Numbered from the stretch's first letter, positions 17,573 through 26,476 are shown. The stretch is DNA of 53,614 nt from Candidatus Omnitrophota bacterium (GCA_018823795.1 JAHJGZ010000142.1:1-53614); one strand, 5' to 3'. The notes: generated from the letters alone by a model not told the origin. Made by a program: numbers and translations.

Positions 17573-17591
17573 TAAAGGTATTACTCAAATT
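17562..17591. terminator. Shared palindrome spanning both stop codons of two convergent genes
   Basis: Arms of 13 bp (17562-17574 and 17579-17591) are perfectly complementary around a 4-nt AAGG loop. The palindrome contains the last codons and stop of both the plus-strand lipoprotein gene and the minus-strand secreted protein gene, so both proteins end in Phe-Glu. No long U-tract follows on either strand. It may act as a bidirectional terminator or an mRNA 3'-end stabiliser. Confidence 0.6.
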
Positions 17592-18786
17592 GAATTTCAT
17601 CAAAATACAGGGTACCGCTTGGTGCCCCGCCTTGTTCGATAATGCCATACCCGCCAGGGCTTGTTCTCTCATAAATAATGTTTATCTGCTTAATGGTACC
17701 CTTATTTATTTCTGGGACATTTTTAAAGTAAAGCGTATACTTCTTCCATGCCGTTGAAATGCCGGTTATAAAAATCGATACTGTTCCGTCACCATCGACG
17801 ATTTCCAGTTTAAACACTTTAGGATTAGTAGCAGCAGATGCCGCGCGTGCATAAAAAACGAACTTTTTATAATCAGAAAAATCACATTCCTGCGCTGTCC
17901 ATCCATCATTGCCACCGCCAAAAAGCATAAACATACCACAATAATTTTCAACAGTAATATTATATTGAGATTTTAGTGAACGAGATGCATTGTGATAAAC
18001 GGTGTCATCATACGACGAAGAGTGATTGCCTAAATTTCCCGAATTGCCGCCAACAGCACTCCATCCCCAATTATCACCAAAATGATCGACGCGGACATAT
18101 CCTAATGACGTTTCTCCAAAACCGATATCATCAATATACAGTGTACCTGACGTTGGAAATCCTGACGTAACAGCATAATCATGCTCAAAAACTAACGCGA
18201 TACCATTGACGTTTGTGAGGCTATCTAAATTAGTAAAGGTATCCAAAGGAATTTTTACTTCTTGCCATGCCGTTGAAACACCACCATCTAAATAATCGGT
18301 GATATAAACATATGCATTGCCACTCGGATTTTGAAATTCTATTTTAACCGGAATATCATTAACCGATCCTTTGACCCAAAAGGTAAAATATTCATAGCTA
18401 CTTAAATCTTTTGCACCATCACTTGATGTAAGAGTAGCCTTAACACCGGCATAACTTCCACTACTAGGAACCGCATATTCTATGCTATATCCATAACCGC
18501 TACTGCCCATTCTATTGCTACTATCATAGGAAGTATTAATATTCTCGCCACCGATAGTAGAATGAAATTTTAAATAGCGACCGCCCCATTTATTGAATCC
18601 AGTTGCATCATCAAAATCGTCAAGAAGTGATGTATTAATTACAATCGGGGTTAACGAACCTTGAGCCGATACCGAACTTTCTACTATAGTGGTGTAGTGT
18701 GTTCCATCGCAATAAGAGATAGTAGGAGAAAAGAGGAATATCCCGATGATCAGCACTACGAATATTTTTCTTATAAATGTATTCAT
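17581..18786 (-). CDS. Secreted protein with two CIA30/CBM-like jelly-roll domains
   Basis: The 401-residue product starts at the ATG at 18786, with AAGGA 8 nt upstream. This gives a clean signal peptide ending near 'SYC'; an upstream in-frame ATG at 18804 is less well placed. Two related domains follow, roughly residues 45-205 and 210-400. Each contains a DF-D/N start, an 'FTFWVKG' or 'FVFYARA' core strand and an ending like 'GTLYIDDIGF' or 'GTLYFDEIQF'. This pattern is typical of carbohydrate-binding CIA30/CBM11-like domains. The segment after the signal ('DGTHYTTI') recurs in the exported protein at 23887-24666. It is the last gene of the surface operon. The ligand is unknown. Confidence 0.8.
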   Translation of the reverse strand: MNTFIRKIFVVLIIGIFLFSPTISYCDGTHYTTIVESSVSAQGSLTPIVINTSLLDDFDDATGFNKWGGRYLKFHSTIGGENINTSYDSSNRMGSSGYGYSIEYAVPSSGSYAGVKATLTSSDGAKDLSSYEYFTFWVKGSVNDIPVKIEFQNPSGNAYVYITDYLDGGVSTAWQEVKIPLDTFTNLDSLTNVNGIALVFEHDYAVTSGFPTSGTLYIDDIGFGETSLGYVRVDHFGDNWGWSAVGGNSGNLGNHSSSYDDTVYHNASRSLKSQYNITVENYCGMFMLFGGGNDGWTAQECDFSDYKKFVFYARAASAATNPKVFKLEIVDGDGTVSIFITGISTAWKKYTLYFKNVPEINKGTIKQINIIYERTSPGGYGIIEQGGAPSGTLYFDEIQFE

Positions 18787-18809
18787 GTATTGCATCCTTA
18801 TCATATCGA

Positions 18810-19637
18810 CTAACCCTCAATTACAAATTTTATCTTTTTCGTAATCGTATTTTCTATTCCATACATACCACAATTAACCTCTGCTAATGCTTCATACGTT
18901 CCTGTTTTGAGCTCAAGATTGTTTACTGTGCCATGAATAGTATCTACGGTCATTGGATATATCCCCTTCCCCGGCTTAATCTCGATAACACCTATAGAGG
19001 TATCCTCATTTTTAATATGCACGGTGCCGAATGGACGGATATGCACATTACCGAGATTATTGATGACAAGAGTACTCTGCACATTATATGTTCCATCCGG
19101 ATTTTTATTTGATTTCATTACTATTTTTTCTATAGTCGAAAATAACTTTTCTTTTCCCTTAATACCAAGATAAAAAATAACGCCTAATCGTGTCCGCATC
19201 ATCTGTGTATGTTGCTTACTTTTAAACTCAAAAAAGATCTGCGCTACTTGTTCTTCTTCAATTCCCAGGGGAACTGTTACGGTATACGGTATCTTTTTAT
19301 ATGCACCAGGAAGAAGAGAAACTTCCTTTTCTTCAAGGGTCAACCAGGAATTGACATCACTATCATTCTCTTTTTTAAAATAATGTTCCATCCAATCAAC
19401 AAATTCGATGGTTACAATCATTTCATCATCGGCTGTATTAATAACGGTATACACACCTTGAAACGTCTCCTCTGGGGCAACGCTTATTTCCGTCACCGTG
19501 GGATTAACCGCAACCCCTGCATAGGCCACGTTACTAGACATACAAAGAGTAAAAAATAAAAGATTAAACACAAAAAACTTCTTAATCTTTGTTTGTCCGT
19601 TCTTCTTAATCGTAAGATTGCGACTTATGCTTTTCAT
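18810..19637 (-). CDS. Secreted beta-sandwich protein, PapD/DUF916-like
   Basis: The 275-residue product has an N-terminal signal peptide of the long kind (charged first 20 residues, hydrophobic core to about residue 40, cleavage near 'AYAGVAV'). The mature part starts 'VNPTVTEISVAPEETFQG', typical of immunoglobulin-like chaperone or DUF916 (WxL-associated) domains. A middle portion with 'LLPGAYKKIPYTVTVP' resembles the same fold. It may help fold or attach the other secreted proteins of the operon. Spacing is 15 nt from the 1277-residue gene and 23 nt from the next gene, so it is cotranscribed. Function is inferred from fold only. Confidence 0.7.
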   Translation of the reverse strand: MKSISRNLTIKKNGQTKIKKFFVFNLLFFTLCMSSNVAYAGVAVNPTVTEISVAPEETFQGVYTVINTADDEMIVTIEFVDWMEHYFKKENDSDVNSWLTLEEKEVSLLPGAYKKIPYTVTVPLGIEEEQVAQIFFEFKSKQHTQMMRTRLGVIFYLGIKGKEKLFSTIEKIVMKSNKNPDGTYNVQSTLVINNLGNVHIRPFGTVHIKNEDTSIGVIEIKPGKGIYPMTVDTIHGTVNNLELKTGTYEALAEVNCGMYGIENTITKKIKFVIEG

Positions 19638-19652
19638 ACTCTATACCTTTTA

Positions 19653-22600
19653 TTATTCCTGAAATATTTCAATTGTCAAGGTATCAGTTGTATAGTTCTG
19701 TGATTCACGATCGGTAAAATCACATCCATAGTACACATACACTGTTGATGATGCAGTTGTGCGATCCGTCGTTGGATACGGAGCAAGATTACCGTTTCCA
19801 TCCATGATGGTTCTTTTCTCTAACATTCCCTCAGCAACAAAATCAACATTTAAATAATCTTGCATTTTCCCTTCAGTCACAGCACTACCGGTAAAAAGAT
19901 ATCCACCTACCTCTAATGCATCAAAAACAACCCACTGCACAGGCGCAACCTGTGTTGTATCGGTCACACCAACTAAACCTGCAGCATCACCCCCTCCTGT
20001 ATAAGGAATGGTACTATTCTTATTATTCGTATATACAATAAGTTTTCCCGTAGGATTGTTAAAAGTAACGCTGATTTCTGTATATTGTTCGCTTGAAGCA
20101 ACGGTTGTTACACCGGCCGTACCATTAAAGCTAAGGTCGTTTGCAAGCGAATTATCGGCAATATTTTTTATTTGAATATCAATTAAGCCAAAATCATCGG
20201 CAAAAACAAGATCTAACACATCAGAAATTTTTTCATTCTGTTCTAAGGTAGTCCAAATAAGGTTAGAACGATAGTTTTCAATCATCAAAACGATTGGCCC
20301 TTGATCTAATCCTAAATAAACAGTACTAAAATTACCTTTATAATCAAATGAATCATAAAAACCATAGGAGCCATAGATATTTGTACGATAGGTGTCATAC
20401 AAAGAGCGTAAAGACTGAAAGCCTTCATTATCTGAAAGGGATTCAAGCGCTGATTCTCGAAAAAAAGGCATTGAACTCATCGCACCATACAGGGCAACAA
20501 CCCCATCATGTCCCGGACCATTATCAAAGGGGACAGCACCGTAACGACCTTCATAGCGTCCATCCGGTCGCTGTACGGCAGATATGCCCCAGCTATCTTT
20601 ACTGTATGAGAATGGATAATTGGCTTCTTGATCTATACAAAATTGGCGATTAGCCTTAAATGCTTGGACAGAATTATCCCACCAATCAATACTTACCGGA
20701 TACGGGGCATCAGAGGCAAAGTATGTCTGATCGACACCTAACGTTTCAAAATCAAAAAAACAGTGGGCATACAGATACGTAAAGAGAGAACCAAAATATG
20801 AATTAACGATCTGATATTCAGTTCCCGCATCAGCACCACTGAGTGCAGTATACGTCTTTGAAGCTCGTGGATAGGAAAAATAACTTTTTCGTACGGTAGT
20901 ATTATCGATATGATTTCCTAAAGCAAGTAACGCTATGAGGAGCACCTCATCAGTTGGTTTATTGAAAGTACCGCTCGAGATGAAACCACCATTCTTGGGA
21001 GTGGTAAAACCAAGTGAGCTTTCAGGTTTCCATCCCATATGATATTGATAGCTACCACCGTCAATAAATATAGTCCAATCAATAGCAGCGTACAGTTGAT
21101 CCGCTTTTGTCTTAACCGTCCCCCCAAAATATTCACCAGCCGTGAGTGCGCCTACCACTAACAGTGCGGTATCGATTACCGACACTTCACACCCCTCAGC
21201 ACGTTTTCCATCATTGTCGATAAAATGATAGAAAAATCCATTGACCCCATATTCGGCAGGATTTGCGCCCTGGTTACTTTGAATCAGTAACAATGCATCT
21301 AAAAGAGCCTCTGCTCTTGTCTCTGCCATCGCCGGGGTAACCTGTTGCCAATTAGAAGTGGTATTATAGCGTGCAGCTAAGATAGGCAGTGCCGCAAGCC
21401 CAAATCCGGTTGCCGCAATACTTGAATAGGTTGTTTCAGAGGTGTCTTTGACATATCCTGCACCAATAATTGTATCATAAAAAAAGTGTGCGGTATGAGC
21501 CTGTACGGTATCGAGAAGTTCTTGATCGGTTAAGCTTGACGCTGCATCTTCAGCTACGGCTGGCTCAATATCCGGCGTAAACGGCTGTGCAGAAAAGAAA
21601 AATTCATCAATATATAAAGCCCCTTTCCCATTACCATCGGTGTCATCTTCAACATAAATAATGACTTCATCGATAGTATTCGACTCTGAATAAAAAGGGA
21701 ACGTTAAATCTTGGTAGGTTGCCGCTAACGCACTGACTAACAGCACTCCCTGAATTTCACCCGCTTCCTTAAGCTCTATAACCATTCTGATGGGATAGCC
21801 CTCTGTAGCATCACCACGAATGCGGATGTTAAGGGTATTCATTGAAGAGATATCGACCCCGCTCGCATCTTTTAAATAGAGTCCCGCAAAAAACTGCGTG
21901 GTAAGATCATAATCCAGTTTTGCCACTGGATCAGAATACGATGAGGCGCCACTGTCAACGACCCAACTTAAGCTCGTTCCCGGAGCTCCCCCTACTTCCG
22001 TAAATATCCCTGCATCAGGAAATGCTAATACATCAATATCGCGTTCATAATCAACACCAATAACAACAGTATTTGAAAAGGAGGATGCATTCCCGCCATC
22101 TGCCGGTAAAGCATTCCATGAACGAACACGATAATAATAATAATAATCGCTTGTCGGTTGTTTGATGTTGTCTAGATCTTCAAACGTACCGCTTGGCCAA
22201 AAAGTATTAGTGATGGCGGTAAATGCTTCATCGCTTGCCTGTTGTAATTCATAAATAAATGCGCGTGTATCATTCCATGAAATGGTAAATGTCCCATTAA
22301 AACTTGATACACCGGGATCAGTAAGTCGTGGTATATCAGGAAAACGGGTATCATCGATAAATAAAATTTTTTCAATATTACCGGTATGTATCCGCGACCA
22401 TATTGAATTATTATTATAATAGACATATAAGCCGCTCGCACCAAAATCTGCAACAATATCAATACTACCGTTACTATCGATATCTGCAGACCAAATTTTT
22501 TCAGCATTACCACTCCCTATTTTTGTCCATGTCGTATTATTGTAGTACGCCCAGATATCATTCGACCCATAATCACCGACAAAGTCAACTTGCCCATTAT

Positions 22601-23486
22601 TATCAAGATCTACAACTAAAAAATTTTCAACATTCCAACCACCTATCTTGGTCCATGTCGCATTATTGAAGTACACCCAAAGACCATTCGCACCAAAATC
22701 CCCGATAAAGTCGTTCTGTCCATTATTATCAAGGTCTGCACATTGAAAACTTTCCACATTCCAACTGTGTATCTTTGTCCAGGTCGTATTATTGTAGTAT
22801 ACAACGACACCATTCGCACCATAATCACCGATATAGTCAACGTGTCCATTATTATCAAGATCTGCACATTGAAAACTTTCCACATTCCAACTACCTAGAT
22901 TGGTCCATGTCGTATTATTGTAGTATACCCAAGGACCATTCGCACCATAATCACCGATATAGTCAACATGTCCATTATTATCAAGGTCTGCACATTTAAA
23001 ACTTTCCACATTCCAACTACTTATCTTGGTCCATGTTGTATTATTGTAATATACCATTACACCATTTGCGCCATAATCCCCAATAAAATCATCTTGTCCA
23101 TTATTATCAAGGTCTGCAAATGAAAAACCCTCTACATTCCAAGCACCAAGCTTTGTCCATGTCGTATTATTGTAGTATACCCAAAGACCATTCAGGCCAA
23201 AATCCCCGATAAAGTCGTCTTGTCCATTATTATCAAGATCTGTACATGAAAAACCTTCTACATTCCAACTGTGTATCTTGGTCCAGGTCGTATTATTGTA
23301 ATACACCCATACCCCGTTGGCACCGAAATCAGCAACACCATCAACTTTACCATTATTATCAAGGTCGCAATAGTAGGAAAACGCAAAAGTTTGGGAGAAG
23401 ACGCTAAAAAGGAATATGGTCAAAGCAACACGAACTATCTGCTTTATAAAAATTATTTTTTTAGTATATCGTATGCTTTTATGCAC
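19653..23486 (-). CDS. Large secreted multidomain protein: calcium-loop repeats, Fn3, CIA30-like, PF10091/GH144-like glycoside hydrolase
   Basis: The 1277-residue product starts at GTG 23486, with GAGGG 7 nt upstream, and has a signal peptide (about residues 1-36). Residues 37-374 are eight 42-residue repeats, each with a DLDNNGxxD calcium-type loop and 'WVYYNNTTWTKI', likely a beta-propeller. An Fn3-like domain (about 380-480) and a CIA30/CBM-like domain (about 490-640) follow. Residues about 650-1090 match the 'glucoamylase-like' family PF10091 ('GFFYHFIDNDGKR', 'VIDTALLVVGALTAGEYF', 'DQGPIVLMIENYRS'). Characterised members include GH144 endo-beta-1,2-glucanases. The last 180 residues resemble the protein at 23887-24666. 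It is probably a cell-surface or exported beta-glucan-active enzyme. Substrate is inference. Confidence 0.85.
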   Translation of the reverse strand: MHKSIRYTKKIIFIKQIVRVALTIFLFSVFSQTFAFSYYCDLDNNGKVDGVADFGANGVWVYYNNTTWTKIHSWNVEGFSCTDLDNNGQDDFIGDFGLNGLWVYYNNTTWTKLGAWNVEGFSFADLDNNGQDDFIGDYGANGVMVYYNNTTWTKISSWNVESFKCADLDNNGHVDYIGDYGANGPWVYYNNTTWTNLGSWNVESFQCADLDNNGHVDYIGDYGANGVVVYYNNTTWTKIHSWNVESFQCADLDNNGQNDFIGDFGANGLWVYFNNATWTKIGGWNVENFLVVDLDNNGQVDFVGDYGSNDIWAYYNNTTWTKIGSGNAEKIWSADIDSNGSIDIVADFGASGLYVYYNNNSIWSRIHTGNIEKILFIDDTRFPDIPRLTDPGVSSFNGTFTISWNDTRAFIYELQQASDEAFTAITNTFWPSGTFEDLDNIKQPTSDYYYYYRVRSWNALPADGGNASSFSNTVVIGVDYERDIDVLAFPDAGIFTEVGGAPGTSLSWVVDSGASSYSDPVAKLDYDLTTQFFAGLYLKDASGVDISSMNTLNIRIRGDATEGYPIRMVIELKEAGEIQGVLLVSALAATYQDLTFPFYSESNTIDEVIIYVEDDTDGNGKGALYIDEFFFSAQPFTPDIEPAVAEDAASSLTDQELLDTVQAHTAHFFYDTIIGAGYVKDTSETTYSSIAATGFGLAALPILAARYNTTSNWQQVTPAMAETRAEALLDALLLIQSNQGANPAEYGVNGFFYHFIDNDGKRAEGCEVSVIDTALLVVGALTAGEYFGGTVKTKADQLYAAIDWTIFIDGGSYQYHMGWKPESSLGFTTPKNGGFISSGTFNKPTDEVLLIALLALGNHIDNTTVRKSYFSYPRASKTYTALSGADAGTEYQIVNSYFGSLFTYLYAHCFFDFETLGVDQTYFASDAPYPVSIDWWDNSVQAFKANRQFCIDQEANYPFSYSKDSWGISAVQRPDGRYEGRYGAVPFDNGPGHDGVVALYGAMSSMPFFRESALESLSDNEGFQSLRSLYDTYRTNIYGSYGFYDSFDYKGNFSTVYLGLDQGPIVLMIENYRSNLIWTTLEQNEKISDVLDLVFADDFGLIDIQIKNIADNSLANDLSFNGTAGVTTVASSEQYTEISVTFNNPTGKLIVYTNNKNSTIPYTGGGDAAGLVGVTDTTQVAPVQWVVFDALEVGGYLFTGSAVTEGKMQDYLNVDFVAEGMLEKRTIMDGNGNLAPYPTTDRTTASSTVYVYYGCDFTDRESQNYTTDTLTIEIFQE
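22365..23378 (-). repeat. Eight tandem 126-bp repeats inside the 1277-residue protein gene
   Basis: Eight in-frame units of 42-43 codons each carry a D-x-D-x-N/S-G-x-x-D loop and a 'VYYNNTTWTKI'-like strand. Units 2-6 are nearly identical in DNA, pointing to recent duplication or conversion; the last two have diverged. They resemble FG-GAP/VCBS propeller blades rather than dockerins. Confidence 0.9.
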
Positions 23487-23522
23487 TACTATCCCTCTTT
23501 AACATATTTTTTATTTATAAAT

Positions 23523-23569
23523 AAAAAAAGCCGGACACCTGATTAAAAAACTTTAATCAGTAATCCGGC
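23523..23569 (-). terminator. Strong intrinsic terminator in the leader of the 1277-residue gene
   Basis: GCCGGA (23564-23569 read on minus) pairs with its complement at 23530-23535. After a 3-nt internal loop, CTGATTAAA (23552-23560) pairs with 23539-23547 around a 4-nt loop. Seven U follow (23523-23529). It ends 36 nt before the GTG start, in the position of a transcriptional attenuator controlled by the structured leader upstream. Confidence 0.85.
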
Positions 23570-23720
23570 CACCTTTTGAATGGGTAACCAAACCATTCCT
23601 CACCTTGTAAGAGCCTGCTCGAAAGGTCCGTAACTTTGCCTTTAGGTATATATAACTTAAATAGAGCATTACCCTGCTCTGCCTCCGCTTCACAGCGGAT
23701 TTGCCCTGTTAGTAATTATA
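23570..23720 (-). promoter_or_regulatory. Structured leader RNA with attenuator, GEMM-like features but unassigned
   Basis: A TATAAT (23720-23715 on minus) would start an RNA near 23709. The RNA begins with GGGCAAA (23706-23700), then a perfect 6-bp stem closed by a GUGA tetraloop (23699-23684), then GGCAGAGC. Further on it has GCAAAGUUACGGACC (about 23639-23625) and GGUUACCC (23590-23583). GGGCAAA, a GNRA-capped stem and a GCAAAG-type block are elements of the cyclic di-GMP-I (GEMM) riboswitch, but they do not assemble into one canonical layout. GGGUAA at 23674-23669 can pair perfectly with UUACCC at 23588-23583. The downstream terminator makes a ligand-controlled attenuator plausible. Confidence 0.4.
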
Positions 23721-23886
23721 TTAATACAATACTAACGTGACACACCCCTTTGCTACAATTATTAATAGGGTTTGCCTTTTTCGAAAAAAGTTTCTTGGTA
23801 CATCAAAAAACTATGTAATACTTCTTGCATAACATCCCTCACCCTACTCTTACGATTGAAAAGTAAGAAGAGGTAATTGCCTAAAA

Positions 23887-24666
23887 TTATGAAATTGTCA
23901 CAACAGCTAATGTTAGCGAATTGGTACTATAGTTTTGTGCTGGTACCCCATGATAATCAACAGCAAACCGTATATACGCCTCTCCATTAGTAACTGATCT
24001 CTGAGTTCCATCATTCTGCGAAGGTGTGGCAGGATTGCTATCATCATCTACACCAGTGGCAGTATCATAGGGTGCATTTGCTAATGAACCATCGTTATCT
24101 GCGATACCTGAAACAACCGATGCATACCCTAACGCATTAGCTGAGTCAAAATTAGCCTCACTACGATCAGCAACGTAATACTGGACGACCTCATCAACAT
24201 ATCCATCACCTTTTGTGGTAAATGAATATGCTGCGGCATCAGCTTGCGTAGCAAAGACGGTCCAATGCAATGGTGCATTCACCGTGCTATCAGTTCCACC
24301 AACTAATCCTGCACCTGCTCCGCTTCCCGTATAAATACCGGTACCACTGACACTGTTGTTGGTTGAAATGATCATCGATTGATACCCTGCAGTATTATCA
24401 CTAAACTCAACTTTGAGCGTCTCGGGTGCTGCAATCACAAGAGTTCCAGCCGATGTAAAGGTAAGCCCTGCAACTCCGTCTGTATCATTAAGTAATGTTG
24501 CAGTAAGTGTCGTACTTCCGGCAAGCGACCCCGTAGCGGTAATTGATGCACTCGATATCGTCGCATAATGCACCCCATCCGCATGAGCTTTCATCGGAAT
24601 AACCATACATACAGCCAGCAATAGTATTCCGACAAGTACTGTTAATGTTATTTTTCGTCGTTTCAT
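23887..24666 (-). CDS. Secreted protein of unknown function, related to the C-terminus of the 1277-residue protein
   Basis: The 259-residue product has a classic signal peptide (about residues 1-29, ending 'AHA'), then 'DGVHYATISSASITATGSL', very like the mature start of the protein at 17581-18786. Its second half shares 'AGLVGGTDSTVNAPLHWTVF' and 'QNYSTNSLTL' with the last 180 residues of the 1277-residue protein. It is rich in Thr/Ser/Ala/Gly and beta-prone, as in surface-layer or pilus-like proteins. The ATG at 24666 has AAAGGA upstream. It has its own promoter at 24810-24838. A 400-bp gap holding the structured leader separates it from the next gene. Confidence 0.75.
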   Translation of the reverse strand: MKRRKITLTVLVGILLLAVCMVIPMKAHADGVHYATISSASITATGSLAGSTTLTATLLNDTDGVAGLTFTSAGTLVIAAPETLKVEFSDNTAGYQSMIISTNNSVSGTGIYTGSGAGAGLVGGTDSTVNAPLHWTVFATQADAAAYSFTTKGDGYVDEVVQYYVADRSEANFDSANALGYASVVSGIADNDGSLANAPYDTATGVDDDSNPATPSQNDGTQRSVTNGEAYIRFAVDYHGVPAQNYSTNSLTLAVVTIS

Positions 24667-24809
24667 TTTTTGTTCCTTTCTTTCAATTATGTTTTTTTAT
24701 TTTTTCTATGTATTAAAATTGCCTTATGCACAGTATACAGCAATTCATTTTTTTATAGGTTTTATAATTTCTTTTATAATGTCTTTTAAAACGGCTACTT
24801 CTTAGCTAA

Positions 24810-24838
24810 AGTTTACTCCTCGCTACGTGATTTGTCAA
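24810..24838 (-). promoter_or_regulatory. Promoter of the 259-residue secreted protein gene
   Basis: A perfect minus-strand TTGACA (24838-24833), a 17-bp spacer and TAAACT (24815-24810) give a start near 24803 and an AT-rich leader of about 135 nt. The remainder of 24667-24966 is AT-rich and holds no gene. Confidence 0.65.
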
Positions 24839-24844
24839 TAGAGT

Positions 24845-24868
24845 AAAACGTAATATTTTACGTTTTTT
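24845..24868. terminator. Hairpin downstream of agmatinase gene, possible bidirectional terminator
   Basis: AAAACGTAA (24845-24853) and TTACGTTTT (24858-24866) form a perfect 9-bp stem with a 4-nt loop, with U-rich ends on both strands. It lies about 100 bp after the agmatinase stop and just upstream of the next promoter. Confidence 0.45.
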
Positions 24869-24966
24869 GGGCACTTTAAAGCTATTATTAAACTTTATGC
24901 AACATATGATTGTATATTAATAATATTTATTATCGAAAAGTACCTAATCATTGGCAAATAAACATC

Positions 24967-25860
24967 TTACGAAAAAATATAGCTGAGAAATTTATAACAC
25001 AGCTTCGCGCAGGTTACATTGGGGGCAAGATTATTTTTCTGTGGCGATAATTCAACGACATCAAAACCAATAACATTCTTTGCCAATGCAACTTTTTTGA
25101 GAAGCGAACACATTTGATACCAGGTAAGCCCTCCTGGCTCTGGTGTTCCCGTAGCAGGAATAATGGAAGGGTCAAATCCATCGACATCAATCGTCACATA
25201 CACATTACGATTCAATGTTCCTACAACATCTGCCATCCATGATTGATTATCGTAAATATCTTTTGCAAAAAATGAATGTATTTTTTTCTTTTTTATGACA
25301 TTCATCTCTTCGTGTGAAATACTGCGCAATCCAACCTGTGTAATTCGAGCATCATTAACAACATGACGCATAACGCACGCATGGGAAAATCGAGTTCCCT
25401 GATAGCGTTCACGAAGATCAGCGTGTGCATCAATATGTAAAATTGATATATTTTGAAATTTTTCAAGATACGCTTGCATAATACCAAGTGAAACCGTATG
25501 CTCCCCTCCTAAAGTACATATAAATTTTTCATCATCGAGTAGTTGCTTCCCTTTTTTATAGACAGTATTCACAAGCATTTTAGGATTAACATACACATCG
25601 CCTTTCATAATCGGCATCGTATAGATACCGAGCGTATGGCATATTTCTCGCTCGATTTCTTCATCATACGACTCAATATAGTGCGACGCGTTAATAATAG
25701 CCTGAGGACCATTTTTTGTTCCACGCCCATAGGTCGCTGTTTCTTCATATGATATGGGAAAAACAACAACGTGCGCATCTTCATATAAGGTTTTTTGTCC
25801 TAAAAAACTATTCGCAGAACTTTTACTTCGTGTATGGGTATGTGTCTTTATCGACTTCAT
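24967..25860 (-). CDS. speB: Agmatinase (ureohydrolase family)
   Basis: SpeB hydrolyses agmatine to putrescine and urea with two manganese ions. The 297-residue protein has all metal-binding blocks of the arginase/agmatinase fold: 'GGEHTVSLG', 'ILHIDAHADLRE' and 'IDVDGFDPSIIPATGTPEPGG'. The last of these, with 'PEPGG', favours agmatinase over arginase. The first 20 residues are polar and unlike the family core. It lies 54 nt downstream of a pyruvoyl arginine decarboxylase gene, which supplies agmatine and makes the assignment firm. No clear Shine-Dalgarno sequence precedes the ATG. Confidence 0.93.
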   Translation of the reverse strand: MKSIKTHTHTRSKSSANSFLGQKTLYEDAHVVVFPISYEETATYGRGTKNGPQAIINASHYIESYDEEIEREICHTLGIYTMPIMKGDVYVNPKMLVNTVYKKGKQLLDDEKFICTLGGEHTVSLGIMQAYLEKFQNISILHIDAHADLRERYQGTRFSHACVMRHVVNDARITQVGLRSISHEEMNVIKKKKIHSFFAKDIYDNQSWMADVVGTLNRNVYVTIDVDGFDPSIIPATGTPEPGGLTWYQMCSLLKKVALAKNVIGFDVVELSPQKNNLAPNVTCAKLCYKFLSYIFS

Positions 25861-25914
25861 ATGAGGTACGTTTTAGATAGTAATATTGCTAAGAAAAAAA
25901 TCCGTTATCTGTTT

Positions 25915-26460
25915 TTAAATTACAAATACCGCCGCCGTGACAACAGTTGTCCACTTTCCATTTTTATTGCCACGGGCCGATTGCGTAACATTCGTTGTTT
26001 TAACAATTTCATTGCTGATTTTCCAAATCTCCTTTTTTTCATCGTAACTCGCATCCGGATCAAATTTTACCCCGAGAATTGTTGAGAGCATGCTTGCCGC
26101 CAAATCCTCAGCATAATCACCCGCCTTTTTTGCAGAGTCACCAAAACTGTGATATTCGGAAAGGTAGCCGTAGTGTTCAGGATCTTTGGGAATTGCCATT
26201 CCAATGGAGGAAGCGACCAGACGATTTGGTTCATTTGTCGCATTTTCACTCAAAACACAAAATACAATTTGTCCTGGTGTTAAATATTTTAGTCCAGCCG
26301 CTTGAGGAATATGTTTACAATACGGAGGGAATATGCTGGAAACGCGCACTAAATTATATTCTGCAATTCTTGCATCACGCAAAGCTCTTTCAAAACTAGA
26401 AAGTTTGTGTTTGTCAACACCAACACCTTTTGTTAAAAAAACTTTTTTCGGTAAAATCAT
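25915..26460 (-). CDS. pdaD: Pyruvoyl-dependent arginine decarboxylase
   Basis: This enzyme decarboxylates arginine to agmatine using a pyruvoyl group made by self-cleavage. The 181-residue proenzyme has the cleavage context 'LVRVSSIFPP', where cutting between S41 and S42 would leave the pyruvoyl on the alpha chain. It also has conserved 'ASSIGMAIP', 'GYLSEYHSFG' and 'AEDLAASML'. The family is typical of archaea and chlamydiae (AaxB) and of some uncultured bacteria. Together with the downstream agmatinase gene it forms an arginine-to-putrescine route without ornithine. The ribosome-binding site is GAGGT about 8 nt before the ATG. Confidence 0.94.
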   Translation of the reverse strand: MILPKKVFLTKGVGVDKHKLSSFERALRDARIAEYNLVRVSSIFPPYCKHIPQAAGLKYLTPGQIVFCVLSENATNEPNRLVASSIGMAIPKDPEHYGYLSEYHSFGDSAKKAGDYAEDLAASMLSTILGVKFDPDASYDEKKEIWKISNEIVKTTNVTQSARGNKNGKWTTVVTAAVFVI

Positions 26461-26476
26461 TCTTATCTACCTCTTG

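Noticed and set aside
22365-23378. Dockerin domains in the calcium-loop repeats
   Set aside because: There are eight evenly spaced 42-residue units with a WVYYNN strand rather than paired 22-residue dockerin duplicates; a propeller fits better.
23570-23720. TPP riboswitch, suggested by GGGUAAUGC and GCUGUGA
   Set aside because: The second conserved arm and the CUGAGA box are absent, and the downstream gene is not thiamine-related.
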